25,027 nt of DNA from CAIMZW01 sp037130455 (GTDB taxonomy: Bacteria > Actinomycetota > Actinomycetes > Nanopelagicales > Nanopelagicaceae), in assembly GCA_037130455.1 (NCBI GenBank), contig JBAXSZ010000024.1, positions 1 through 25,027 of the forward strand, given 5' to 3'. Made by a program: the position numbers and the translations under genes. Shown piece by piece: positions 6,746 through 14,286 of the stretch (within the stretch, counting starts at the first letter, position 1; every line of letters begins with the position of its first letter). Under the pieces are notes generated by a model, which saw nothing but the letters and a program-made list of their open reading frames with translations, was not told the DNA's origin and did no database searches.

Positions 6746-7693
6746 TTACTGTCGGGCTAGGTCTGCAACTCCAACCAGTCCGGCGTCATTGCCCAACTCG
6801 GCGGCGATAATGGAAAGGAGTGGATGTTTGCCAGCAAACGGCAAGTACCGTTCCAATGCGATTCGAGTGGGAGCTAACAAAATTTCGCCGGCATCAATGA
6901 CACCGCCACCAATGACAACACAAGCTGGATCCAAGATCATGGCCAAGGAAGCAATACCTGCACCTAGCCATTGAGCAGTGGTGTTAAATGCAGCAAGAGC
7001 AACCGCATCGCCTTCGCGGGCCGCTTCAGTTATGTGTCTCCCGGTAAGCCCGGCAACAGTTCCGTCACCGCGAGCCAGAAGATTGTGAGCCATGTCTGGA
7101 GTTGCACTTATGGATTCGCGAGCATGGCGCATGAGTGCATTTCCAGATGCATATTGTTCGAAACATCCTCTCGCACCACATCCACAAAGATGTCCATCCG
7201 GAACAACTCTTAAATGACCAAATTCAGCAGCTACACCAAAGGCGCCTCGGTATAAATTGCCATCAACTACGACACCGCCACCGATTCCAGTTCCCACAGT
7301 AAGCATCATCATGTGGTTCTCGCCACGACCGGCTCCATAAACTGCTTCACCCCAAGCGGCAGAATTGGCATCATTTTCGATAACCACCGGCAACCCAACG
7401 AGGGCAGAAATTTCGGCCTGCAGATCAATTCCATTCCACCCAGAAATATTCGGCGTCGCCAACATTGTTTTTCGATCTGAGGAGACAAACCCCGCAGCAG
7501 ATATTCCAATTGTAGGAACTTGGTGCTGCGAAAGAAGCTCGTGAATTACTTCGGCGATGGTGTGCGTAAGTGCCGAGCCTCCTTGCTTAGGGGTGTCTCG
7601 ACGAGAACGGACCAGGATTTCACCGGAAGGAGATACAACTCCTCCCAAAACTTTTGTGCCCCCGACATCAACGCCAATACTTAATTCCGACAC
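6746..7693 (-). CDS. ROK-family glucokinase
   Basis: 315 aa. The N-terminal phosphate-binding motif is DVGGTKVLGG (9-18). The catalytic Asp is D108 in ENDANSAAWGE, the second ATP motif is TVGTGIGGGVV, and the ROK zinc site is H160 plus C170-G-C172-G-A-R-G-C177. It is expected to phosphorylate glucose (ATP-dependent) in the cytosol, as Streptomyces GlkA does; other hexoses or N-acetyl sugars cannot be excluded. The GTG start lies 4 nt after the SRPBCC stop, with GAAGGA overlapping that stop as ribosome site, so the two genes form a coupled operon from the leaderless promoter near 8135. It is an active kinase by motifs and lacks the N-terminal helix-turn-helix of ROK repressors. Confidence 0.93.
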   Translation of the reverse strand: MSELSIGVDVGGTKVLGGVVSPSGEILVRSRRDTPKQGGSALTHTIAEVIHELLSQHQVPTIGISAAGFVSSDRKTMLATPNISGWNGIDLQAEISALVGLPVVIENDANSAAWGEAVYGAGRGENHMMMLTVGTGIGGGVVVDGNLYRGAFGVAAEFGHLRVVPDGHLCGCGARGCFEQYASGNALMRHARESISATPDMAHNLLARGDGTVAGLTGRHITEAAREGDAVALAAFNTTAQWLGAGIASLAMILDPACVVIGGGVIDAGEILLAPTRIALERYLPFAGKHPLLSIIAAELGNDAGLVGVADLARQ

Positions 7694-7697
7694 AAAT

Positions 7698-8135
7698 TTA
7701 TCCTTCGATTGTCTTCTTCAATTGGCTTAGCGCTAAATCAATGGTGGCTTTTTCTGCCTTGGTTCGCATCATCGCAGGAACTGGCATGGAAAGACCGACG
7801 GTGAGTTCGTAGGTGACGCGTGCATTTCCATCGTCATCGGATGAGGTGATGTAGGAACCTGACATCTCGGTTAATAAATCAGCATCATCTAACGAAAAGG
7901 CTAGTGTTCCCGGAGCCTGAGACCAGTCGTAATCTAGAATGACGTTATCGCGCATGACGCCGGCATCAATTGACATCTTGACTTTGGTCGGCCGATTTTG
8001 ATCATCGGAGGAAACAACCTCCACTTTTTTTATTGCTGAGGACCAACTCGGATAAGAGGCTAGGTCAAAAAGGAGTTCCCGAACTGCATCGACAGGGGTT
8101 TCGATGGTGATCGTGCTACTAGATTTTTCGCTCAT
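7698..8135 (-). CDS. SRPBCC (START-like, polyketide cyclase/CoxG) family protein
   Basis: 145 aa, a single helix-grip domain: the N-terminal strand STITIETPVDAV, helix RELLFDLASYPSWSSAIKKVEV (key run YPSW), antiparallel strands, and a long C-terminal helix (MMRTKAEKATIDLALSQLKK). Such proteins bind hydrophobic ligands; the role here is not known. From memory, M. tuberculosis Rv2185c (TB16.3) is the positional counterpart near fadD15. It is the first gene of a two-gene operon with the glucokinase and is divergent from fadD. The ATG start has TAATCT exactly 6 nt upstream and no ribosome site, so it is probably leaderless. Confidence 0.85.
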   Translation of the reverse strand: MSEKSSSTITIETPVDAVRELLFDLASYPSWSSAIKKVEVVSSDDQNRPTKVKMSIDAGVMRDNVILDYDWSQAPGTLAFSLDDADLLTEMSGSYITSSDDDGNARVTYELTVGLSMPVPAMMRTKAEKATIDLALSQLKKTIEG

Positions 8136-8141
8136 GAGAAA

Positions 8142-8147
8142 AGATTA
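8142..8147 (-). promoter_or_regulatory. Candidate leaderless -10 (TAATCT) of the SRPBCC-glucokinase operon
   Basis: On the minus strand TAATCT is followed by TTTCTC and ATG (8135-8133), a 6-nt gap. It sits 43 bp from the oppositely directed fadD -10, so the 67-bp gap holds back-to-back promoters. Confidence 0.6.
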
Positions 8148-8190
8148 CCCGCACCTGGCAAAGATCTAGCAATTTATCCTAGGCAGCCGC

Positions 8191-8196
8191 TAGCGT
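8191..8196 (+). promoter_or_regulatory. Candidate leaderless -10 (TAGCGT) of the fadD operon
   Basis: TAGCGT is followed by TAGAGA and ATG 8203, a 6-nt gap. No ribosome site with good spacing is present. The -35 region is not recognisable. Confidence 0.55.
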
Positions 8197-8202
8197 TAGA
8201 GA

Positions 8203-9987
8203 ATGGATAAATATTCAGTCCCTTCAATTATCCCGCCAGCGACGGCCGGAAACCTCACCAATTTAATCGCTGAGCGCGCTTGGTTCGAACCAGATCGCAT
8301 TACCGTTTCCCGCCCCCAAGGTGATGGCTGGCAGCCAGTGACTGCAAAAGAGTTCGAAGAAGAGATCAGATCAGTGGCTAAGGGTTTAATAGCTGCTGGC
8401 GTGCTTATTGGTGACCGAGTAGCCCTCATGGCTAAGACTCGATATGAATGGACCGTTTTGGATTTTGCCATTTGGTTTGCTGGGGCAATTGTTGTTCCTA
8501 TTTATGAAACTTCTAGCCGCGAACAAGTCGATTGGATGATGTCCGATTCGGGCGCATGTGCCATTATTGTAGAAACTCCACAGTTGCTGGAGTTGGTTCA
8601 ACCGGTACTTCCTCAGAACATAAAGGGGCTTTGGACCATCACCGAAAATGCACTTTCGCAGTTGATAAGCGCTGGATCGCATATCTCTGACGATGAGATA
8701 AACCATCGACGAACCGCGCTCAATCCAGAGACCTTAGCTACCTTGATTTACACCTCTGGCACCACTGGAAAACCTAAAGGCGTGGAACTCACACACGGAA
8801 ACTTCTTGGCCGAATGTGGCAATGTGGTCAATGGCGCTAGTGATTTATTCCTTAAGCCAGGTGGATCCACTCTGCTCTTCTTGCCTATCGCCCATGTCTT
8901 CGGTCGGATGGTTCAGATCGGCGCTATTAACGCTGGATTGCATTTAGCCCATTGCGGCGACATCTCCAGACTCTCGATCGATTTAGCGAGTTTTAAGCCA
9001 ACTTTTGTATTGGCAGTCCCCCGCATCTTTGAAAAGATCTATAACGGCGCTGAAGCAAAGGCCGATGCCGCAGGTAAGGGTTCCATCTTCCGCAAAGCTG
9101 CTGCGATTGCCGAGGCTTACAGCCAAGCCCTGGATACGAAACACATTCCGCTGGGCCTTAAAGTAAAACACGCGCTCTTCGACAAACTTGTCTATTCAAA
9201 AATCCGAGCAGGTATGGGCGGAAGAGTTGAAGCAGCCATCTCTGGTGGGGCACCACTAGGAACCAGGCTTGGCCACTTCTATCGTGGAGCTGGAATTCGA
9301 GTGTTGGAAGGTTACGGTTTAACGGAAACTACCGCCGGCGCTACTTTGAATATGACTACAACTCATCGCGTTGGTTCAGTAGGTCGTCCAATTCCTGGAA
9401 CCACAATCAAAATCGCCGAAGATGGTGAGGTCTTGATAAAAGGCGCAATTGTTATGCGCGGATATTGGAACAATCCTGCTGCCAATGCCGAATCTCTCAA
9501 TGCGGATGGTTACTTCCATAGCGGAGATTTGGGCACGCTAGATGACGATGGCTACCTTTTTATCGTAGGTCGCAAGAAAGAATTGATCGTTACCTCGGGT
9601 GGAAAAAATGTGGCCCCGGCAGTCCTGGAGGATCGAGTCCGATCCCATCCCTTGGTGAGCCAATGCATGGTCGTAGGCGATAACAAACCATTTATTGCCG
9701 CACTGGTGACGCTAGATGCAGACGCAGTCAAAGCGTGGGCAAAGGCCAACAAGAAAACGGATGTCACCGTGGCGGCGCTGATTCACGACTCCACGCTGAA
9801 TTCAGTAATTCAAACAGCAATTGATGAAGCCAACAAAGCTGTCAGTCGCGCTGAATCCATTCGCAAATTTGCAATTCTGCCCGTTGATTTCACTATCGCA
9901 GGTGGTCAGCTCACGGCCAAACTTTCGGTAAAGAGACATGTTGTAGCAGCCGAATTTGCCGCTGAGATCGATTCGCTATTTCAATAA
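8203..9987 (+). CDS. Long-chain fatty-acid--CoA ligase (FadD15-like)
   Basis: 594 aa. It activates long-chain fatty acids to acyl-CoA through an acyl-adenylate. The AMP-binding signature TLIYTSGTTGKPKGVELTHG (P-loop) lies near residue 180, the A5 motif EGYGLTETT is in the middle, GYFHSGDLG supplies the conserved Asp, and IVGRKKELIVTSGGKNVAP is the hinge before the mobile C-terminal lid. Length and motifs match the eukaryotic-like ACSL/FadD15 branch of actinobacteria. It is the first gene of a probable operon with the two-component pair (10-nt gap). Role in context: it supplies acyl-CoA for PlsC and other lipid synthesis, or for FadA/FadB degradation encoded further along. Confidence 0.95.
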   Translation: MDKYSVPSIIPPATAGNLTNLIAERAWFEPDRITVSRPQGDGWQPVTAKEFEEEIRSVAKGLIAAGVLIGDRVALMAKTRYEWTVLDFAIWFAGAIVVPIYETSSREQVDWMMSDSGACAIIVETPQLLELVQPVLPQNIKGLWTITENALSQLISAGSHISDDEINHRRTALNPETLATLIYTSGTTGKPKGVELTHGNFLAECGNVVNGASDLFLKPGGSTLLFLPIAHVFGRMVQIGAINAGLHLAHCGDISRLSIDLASFKPTFVLAVPRIFEKIYNGAEAKADAAGKGSIFRKAAAIAEAYSQALDTKHIPLGLKVKHALFDKLVYSKIRAGMGGRVEAAISGGAPLGTRLGHFYRGAGIRVLEGYGLTETTAGATLNMTTTHRVGSVGRPIPGTTIKIAEDGEVLIKGAIVMRGYWNNPAANAESLNADGYFHSGDLGTLDDDGYLFIVGRKKELIVTSGGKNVAPAVLEDRVRSHPLVSQCMVVGDNKPFIAALVTLDADAVKAWAKANKKTDVTVAALIHDSTLNSVIQTAIDEANKAVSRAESIRKFAILPVDFTIAGGQLTAKLSVKRHVVAAEFAAEIDSLFQ

Positions 9988-9997
9988 AGATGTAACA

Positions 9998-10573
9998 ATG
10001 GAATCGGTCGCCGAAGAAAGGCTGAGGATTGCGCGGGAAATCCACGATGGAATCGCGCAAGAAATCGCCTTTCTAGGCTATCGAATCGATGAAATTATTG
10101 GCCGAAACGCAACTCCCGGAGATGTTCGAACCTCGTTACGGCAATTGCGCTTTGGAATAACTTTATTGAGCGAAAGTGTTCGCAATGAAATCTTTGAACT
10201 ACGCCACACAGAGCCTCGAACTTTTGCCGAGCAAATAGACTCCATCTTGCAATATGTTCTTGGCGAAAGTGACATTAACTGGTCGGTCAGTATTAAGGAA
10301 GATATTCCCACTCAATTTCATTTCAACTTGCTTCGCGTCATCCAGGAAGCAGCCAACAATACGCTCAACCACTCCGCAGCGACATCAATTGATATTCGAT
10401 ATCAAGACCGGGTCTTTCTATTTTCCGATAATGGCGTAATTTGGAATCCGCCTCTGGAGTCCCGTTGGGGCATCGTTGGCATTGATGAACGAGCAAGGAA
10501 CATGGGTGCGGTCCTTGAAATAACTCATAACCTTGATGGCACCACAATGGCGATTAGTTGGCCAGGAATATGA
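9998..10573 (+). CDS. Small soluble histidine kinase (HisKA_3 type) without a sensor domain
   Basis: 191 aa. The gene starts almost directly at the phospho-acceptor helix: ERLRIAREIHDGIAQEI with H16 in the REIHD motif of NarL-type kinases. The HATPase part has an N-box (LRVIQEAANNTLNHSAAT), a G1-like FSDNGVIW and a G2-like GIVGIDERARNMGAVLEI. G1 lacks the second glycine of the usual DxGxG. There is no membrane helix, PAS or GAF domain, so it must sense through a partner or through the short N-terminus. The frame upstream is fadD coding in another frame, so this is not an obvious truncation. The stop overlaps the response regulator start (ATGA, 10570-10573). ATG 9998 gives only weak ribosome-site support. 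Confidence 0.8.
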   Translation: MESVAEERLRIAREIHDGIAQEIAFLGYRIDEIIGRNATPGDVRTSLRQLRFGITLLSESVRNEIFELRHTEPRTFAEQIDSILQYVLGESDINWSVSIKEDIPTQFHFNLLRVIQEAANNTLNHSAATSIDIRYQDRVFLFSDNGVIWNPPLESRWGIVGIDERARNMGAVLEITHNLDGTTMAISWPGI

Positions 10574-11190
10574 CCGGCCCGACGCGGGTCTTATTAGTCG
10601 AAGACCATGTTCTAATTCGAGGTGGCATTAGAAGCGCATTTTCAGAGACCGAATTCGACATCATCGCGGAAGCGGCCTCTATCAGTGAAGCGAGAATTCT
10701 TGTTGCGAAGGCGAATTTCGACGTAGCAGTGCTCGATCTAAATCTTCCAGATGGATCGGGGCATCTACTTACGGACATGATTCGAAGTATGAACAGTTCT
10801 GTTCCCATCATCATTTTGACCATGGAAGAAAATCCCAGCGAATTAGAACGTGCTCGTTTGTCGGGGGCAAGTGCCTATGTCTTGAAAAGTTCTCCCATTC
10901 CAGAGTTCATCAAAACCATAAAGCTGGCTATCGAACAACCGCTTCGCTTTCTCAATTCCACCACGATCTATCCGAAGAGAGGCCGCGACTTTCAACTCAC
11001 TCCTAGAGAACGAGAAATATTGGACTTCCTGCCCAGCGGGATGACTGCTCGCGAAGTAGGCTCACTGCTCTTCCTAAGCGAAGCAACCGTGAAATCTCAT
11101 CTAGCTTCCCTCTATCGAAAACTGGAAGTGAAGAATCGAAGTCAAGCCATCGATGTTGCTGCAAGAGAAGGGATCCTATTCTTGAAGTAA
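10570..11190 (+). CDS. NarL/LuxR-type response regulator
   Basis: 206 aa. The receiver domain (about 5-120) shows the acidic pair E11-D12, the phospho-acceptor D56 (AVLDLNLPDGSG), the switch Thr (IILTMEE) and the conserved Lys (YVLKSS). The C-terminal LuxR helix-turn-helix (about 140-200) contains LTPREREILDFL and SEATVKSHLASLYRKLEVKN. ATG 10570 overlaps the kinase stop (ATGA), so production is coupled to the kinase; a Met four codons upstream is less likely. It is a DNA-binding activator or repressor whose targets are unknown; the flanking fadD, mannosyltransferase and NlpC/P60 genes make a lipid or envelope response plausible (inference). Its last 15 bp overlap the convergent mannosyltransferase gene. 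Confidence 0.93.
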   Translation: MTGPTRVLLVEDHVLIRGGIRSAFSETEFDIIAEAASISEARILVAKANFDVAVLDLNLPDGSGHLLTDMIRSMNSSVPIIILTMEENPSELERARLSGASAYVLKSSPIPEFIKTIKLAIEQPLRFLNSTTIYPKRGRDFQLTPREREILDFLPSGMTAREVGSLLFLSEATVKSHLASLYRKLEVKNRSQAIDVAAREGILFLK

Positions 11191-12348
11191 CTCGGCAAAT
11201 CTCTTTCCCCAAATTTTCCAATCCCAATCACTTTCGATCCAGGATCGACCAGCCAGGCCCATCTTCCTTGCATTTTTCAAATCCGACAATATGTCAATGC
11301 AGGCGTTGGCCACGTCATTGACATCCGTGCCATCCACAATGAGTCCGGTCTTTCCTTTGAGCACTGCATCAGGAGCTCCCCCAGATTGACCTGCAACCAC
11401 TGGCAATCCACACGCGCTGGCCTCTAAATAAACAATTCCCAAACCTTCAACTTCCAACCCAAAAAACCTTGACCTCGATGGCATAGCGAACACATCCCCA
11501 AGTCGAATGTGTTCTGGCAGTTGCGAATAATTAAGTCGCCCCACAAAGCGGACATGCCGTGCCAAATCATGCTTGGCGACTAACTTTTCAAGTTCCTGCT
11601 TATAGGGACCTTCGCCAATCATGAGCAGGTAAGCATCTGGGATCTCTTTAAGAATCTTGGGCATCGCTTCGATTAATCGGTCTTGACCTTTTCGATGTAC
11701 AAGTCGACCTACAGAGACAATGATTTTCTTATCCACTAGCCCGAAGCTTTCTAGCAACTCTTTCGACTTTGCTCCAGGAGTGAAGTGTTTCGTATCTATT
11801 CCCGGTGCAATATGAACCAGTTGCGGATGACCACCTAATGCCGGACGGATGGCATCTCGCGTGAACTCTCCTAAGTAAGTGAGCACATCCACTTTGGATC
11901 CGATGCGCCTCATAATGAGTGAGAATGGGAATACCTTCGACCACCAGACCTCATGCCCATGAGATAGCGTGACAATTCTTTTCACACCGGCACGACGTAG
12001 CGTCCCCGACATCCAACCTAATGGGGCTGCCGCCCCGAACCAGACAATCTGGCTTTTAAATCGGTGCGCTACTTTAATCACGTCTCGATTTACTCGAGGA
12101 GTTGGAAGCAAAATCTTGGCTCGGTCCCGAATAACCACGATGTCATGCTTATCGAAAAGTTCTTTGTCGAAAGCAAGGTCGCCAGGTTGTGACGAGGTAT
12201 AGATAACTATTTCATCGCCGGGAATTCCATGGTGAGAAATTTCCATCAGCAATCCCAAGATGAACGTTTCAATTCCGCCAGCTCTTGGACCTAAATCATT
12301 GGTAACCAATAAGAGCGGTCGGGCCTTAGATTCTCCGCGCGCCGACAT
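11176..12348 (-). CDS. pimB': GT4 mannosyltransferase, PimB'-like (PI-monomannoside alpha-1,6-mannosyltransferase)
   Basis: 390 aa, GT-B fold. The N-terminal domain begins LLLVTNDLGPRAGGIETFI, containing the acceptor-side glycine loop. The C-terminal nucleotide-sugar domain has VGRLVHRKGQDRLIEAMP and GEGPYKQELEKLV. GLEVEGLGIVYLEASACGLP contains the retaining EX7E motif, followed by AGQSGGAPDAVLKGKTGLIV. This close form of the E..G...LEA..CG.PVV.G.SGGAPDAV region is, from memory, characteristic of PimB'. PimB' adds mannose from GDP-mannose to PI-monomannoside at the cytosolic membrane face. Its start lies inside the 3' end of the NlpC/P60 gene (23-bp overlap), so the two are co-transcribed, as for Rv2190c/Rv2188c. 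A different glycolipid acceptor remains possible. Confidence 0.85.
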   Translation of the reverse strand: MSARGESKARPLLLVTNDLGPRAGGIETFILGLLMEISHHGIPGDEIVIYTSSQPGDLAFDKELFDKHDIVVIRDRAKILLPTPRVNRDVIKVAHRFKSQIVWFGAAAPLGWMSGTLRRAGVKRIVTLSHGHEVWWSKVFPFSLIMRRIGSKVDVLTYLGEFTRDAIRPALGGHPQLVHIAPGIDTKHFTPGAKSKELLESFGLVDKKIIVSVGRLVHRKGQDRLIEAMPKILKEIPDAYLLMIGEGPYKQELEKLVAKHDLARHVRFVGRLNYSQLPEHIRLGDVFAMPSRSRFFGLEVEGLGIVYLEASACGLPVVAGQSGGAPDAVLKGKTGLIVDGTDVNDVANACIDILSDLKNARKMGLAGRSWIESDWDWKIWGKRFAELLQE

Positions 12349-13345
12349 AACTCAAACTGCCAAACCGCATTCCAAAACTTGCGACCTTCACTCGTGCACC
12401 TGGATGTGGCGCATGGACCATTCGGCCACCCCCCAAATAAATTCCAACGTGAGAGATCGGATGTCCAAAGAAAACGAGATCGCCAGGCTTCAATTTGCTA
12501 TATGGAACATATTTGCCATAACCAAATTGAGCTGCAGCAGAATGTGGAAGTGAAACCCCACCAGCACCAAATGCTTTCATCGTCAAACCTGAGCAATCCC
12601 AATAAACCGGCCCGGCAGCACCAAAGACATATCGATCACCGATTTGCTTGATGGAAAATTTCAAAGCCACAGCGCCACGACCAGAACCTATATTTGCAGC
12701 TAGAGCCAATTTGCTCGACTGCTTTTGATCGGCGTTCTCCTGATTGTTAATCAGGGCCGCCAATCGAGCACGCTCTGCCTTCGATAACTTATTTAATAAT
12801 TTTTGGGCCTGAACCAATTTGGCTTGGGCAGCTGCTTTCTGGGCAATGAATTGCCGTTGTGCCGCCTTCACTAGAGCCAATTTGTCATTGACTGTTACAG
12901 ATGTCGCATTTAGACGTTGTTTTGCCAGCGAGTATTTCCGAAGTTGAATCGCTTTCTTTCGTGTAACTGATTCCAACGAACCAGCTGCCGAGAGATAGAG
13001 CGAAGGGTTGGAGGAGAAGAGCAACTCCATACTTTGGCTCATGCCACCTGATTTATATTGATCGGCGGCAATAGCGCCCAGAGATTTTTTGAGGGATTCA
13101 ACGGTGGCGGATTGCTGAGATGCAGCCTGTTGCACTGTAGCCAAGGTGCGATTAAGGGTATTGAGTTGAACTTGGGCTTGCTGAGCTGCTTCGCCGGCAG
13201 CAGCTGCTTGTTCTTGGAGCGAGCGAATCTGGGCCTGAACTTGATTGAGATTGGGGGCCGCGCTAGCAGCCAAAGGCGGCAGCGAAAGTGCGCCTGCGAC
13301 TGTCAGAGTAGTAGTGAGAATTCTGACCACTAGAAGGCGTCTCAT
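12326..13345 (-). CDS. Secreted NlpC/P60 peptidoglycan endopeptidase with coiled-coil N-terminus
   Basis: 339 aa. A signal peptide (MRRLLVV.. hydrophobic core, likely cleavage after ..LAASA, residue 29) is followed by a long coiled-coil region (about 32-205, Gln/Ala-rich, few Gly) and a C-terminal NlpC/P60 domain (about 220-339). The catalytic triad is visible: C251 (YWDCSGLTMKAF), H299 (SHVGIYLGGG) and H311 (MVHAPH). It should cleave cell-wall stem peptides, like the RipA/RipC/CwlO-like hydrolases. ATG 13345 is preferred over TTG 13369: it starts a normal signal peptide and has TAGCCT 7 nt upstream. It overlaps the mannosyltransferase gene by 23 bp, a link conserved in mycobacteria. Confidence 0.93.
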   Translation of the reverse strand: MRRLLVVRILTTTLTVAGALSLPPLAASAAPNLNQVQAQIRSLQEQAAAAGEAAQQAQVQLNTLNRTLATVQQAASQQSATVESLKKSLGAIAADQYKSGGMSQSMELLFSSNPSLYLSAAGSLESVTRKKAIQLRKYSLAKQRLNATSVTVNDKLALVKAAQRQFIAQKAAAQAKLVQAQKLLNKLSKAERARLAALINNQENADQKQSSKLALAANIGSGRGAVALKFSIKQIGDRYVFGAAGPVYWDCSGLTMKAFGAGGVSLPHSAAAQFGYGKYVPYSKLKPGDLVFFGHPISHVGIYLGGGRMVHAPHPGARVKVASFGMRFGSLSYVGARRI

Positions 13346-13352
13346 CTGCTCA

Positions 13353-13358
13353 AGGCTA
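13353..13358 (-). promoter_or_regulatory. Candidate -10 (TAGCCT) of the NlpC/P60-pimB' operon
   Basis: On the minus strand TAGCCT is followed by TGAGCAG (7 nt) and ATG 13345. TTGAGCAG gives only a poor ribosome site, so a leaderless start is as likely. Confidence 0.45.
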
Positions 13359-13451
13359 ACCAGAGCCAACCCAATAGTTCAAGCCAGATCGATGCTTTGA
13401 GGCTGTGAATCTACTGCCGATCACTTGCAAATAGGCGCTAAAGCGGGCTAG

Positions 13452-13643
13452 TTACGCCTGCCTGAGGTACTGCAGCGGCGGAACCAGCCCTTGCGCAGCT
13501 AGCGCTGAGATTGCGGCTTGGCCTGCTTCTGATACCTCTGGGGCTACCTGGGCAGGAGATGGCGTAATAGTGAGCAGGACCGAGACGACGCAATCGCCAC
13601 AGGCGATCTCACGCTGAGTACAGGTATCACAATCAATGATCAT
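13452..13643 (-). CDS. Four-cysteine mini-protein (63 aa), conserved hypothetical
   Basis: 63 aa. The N-terminus carries C5-x2-C8-x6-C15-x2-C18 (DCDTCTQREIACGDCVVSVL), a zinc-knuckle or Fe-S-like pattern. The rest is an Ala-rich helix (SEAGQAAISALAAQGLVPPL) with a short tail. From memory, short actinobacterial proteins with a C..C....C.DCVV..LL pattern and a ..AGLVPPL end exist; none has a role known to me. It may bind metal (inference). It is divergent from the RibD-like gene; TACTAT lies exactly 6 nt before the ATG, so a leaderless transcript is likely. The start codon choice is supported by that box. Confidence 0.75.
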   Translation of the reverse strand: MIIDCDTCTQREIACGDCVVSVLLTITPSPAQVAPEVSEAGQAAISALAAQGLVPPLQYLRQA

Positions 13644-13649
13644 GCTGCG

Positions 13650-13655
13650 ATAGTA
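13650..13655 (-). promoter_or_regulatory. Candidate leaderless -10 (TACTAT) of the four-Cys mini-protein
   Basis: On the minus strand TACTAT is followed by CGCAGC and ATG 13643, a 6-nt gap. Only 28 bp separate it from the opposing ribD-like -10 at 13684. Confidence 0.6.
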
Positions 13656-13683
13656 AATCCGCCCACTGACAGGAGCGAACCTT

Positions 13684-13689
13684 TACAGT
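13684..13689 (+). promoter_or_regulatory. Candidate leaderless -10 (TACAGT) of the RibD-like gene
   Basis: TACAGT is followed by CGCCTT and GTG 13696, a 6-nt gap, with no ribosome site. It supports the GTG as the true start. Confidence 0.6.
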
Positions 13690-13695
13690 CGCCTT

Positions 13696-14286
13696 GTGTC
13701 TGAACCAAACTCTTCCCACAACCTACCGTGGGTGAAAGCCAATATCGTCTTTGGCTCCGACGGTTCTACAACTTCCGGCGGAAAATCGGCGGGGTTGAGC
13801 TCTGGGGCCGATCGTTCTCGCTTCCACCAAATCAGATCTGGCGTTGATGCCATCTTGATCGGCGGAGAGAGCGCTAGGAAAGAGCCCTATGGGAAAACAC
13901 CCCATCCACTCATTATTATTTCTCGGAGCAATTTTACCGATGACCGACAACTATCACAGCTTCTGGCCAAGAATCCGCAGGCGATTTTTCTTCCTGAGCA
14001 AGAGACTCATCTCTCACTCGCGCAAGTCATCACCTATATACACAAAAACTTTGGCCCGATGGTATTAATCGAGGGTGGAAAAAATTTTGTGCAAGCTTTT
14101 CTTGATTTAAATTTAATAGATGAATTCTTTTTTACGATAACGCAACTTCAGACCGGGGAGAATGTTTTTCCACTTTCGCAATTCTTTAATGCGTTGTCTC
14201 AAAACGGACTTTTGGAAATTTCTGCAACAAAGAGTGAAAGTGACACTTTTTATCATTACTCAAAACCACATCCGGAGTCTGATTAA
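13696..14286 (+). CDS. RibD C-terminal / DHFR-fold reductase
   Basis: 196 aa, a stand-alone reductase domain without the deaminase half of full RibD. The N-terminal strand and loop WVKANIVFGSDGSTTSGGKS matches the typical RibD-C substrate loop; DRSRFHQIRSGVDAILIGGES is the conserved R..VDAI..G..T segment; MVLIEGGKNFVQAFLDLNLIDE is the nucleotide-binding GG region. Family members use NADPH to reduce the ribosylaminopyrimidine of riboflavin synthesis or dihydrofolate-like pteridines; M. tuberculosis Rv2671, a relative encoded close to the DUF3000/RNase D pair, has reported DHFR activity. The substrate here is not decidable. The stop codon shares TTAA with the convergent EamA gene stop. Confidence 0.85.
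   Translation: MSEPNSSHNLPWVKANIVFGSDGSTTSGGKSAGLSSGADRSRFHQIRSGVDAILIGGESARKEPYGKTPHPLIIISRSNFTDDRQLSQLLAKNPQAIFLPEQETHLSLAQVITYIHKNFGPMVLIEGGKNFVQAFLDLNLIDEFFFTITQLQTGENVFPLSQFFNALSQNGLLEISATKSESDTFYHYSKPHPESD

Noticed and set aside
9985..9998. Truncated-kinase pseudogene reading of the small histidine kinase
   Set aside because: The upstream bases are intact fadD coding sequence in another frame, the kinase is coupled by ATGA to an intact regulator, and the H-box is complete, so a naturally short kinase is more likely.
13346..13369. TTG start at 13369 for the NlpC/P60 protein
   Set aside because: It adds eight residues before a normal signal peptide, and the TAGCCT box would then lie inside the coding region.
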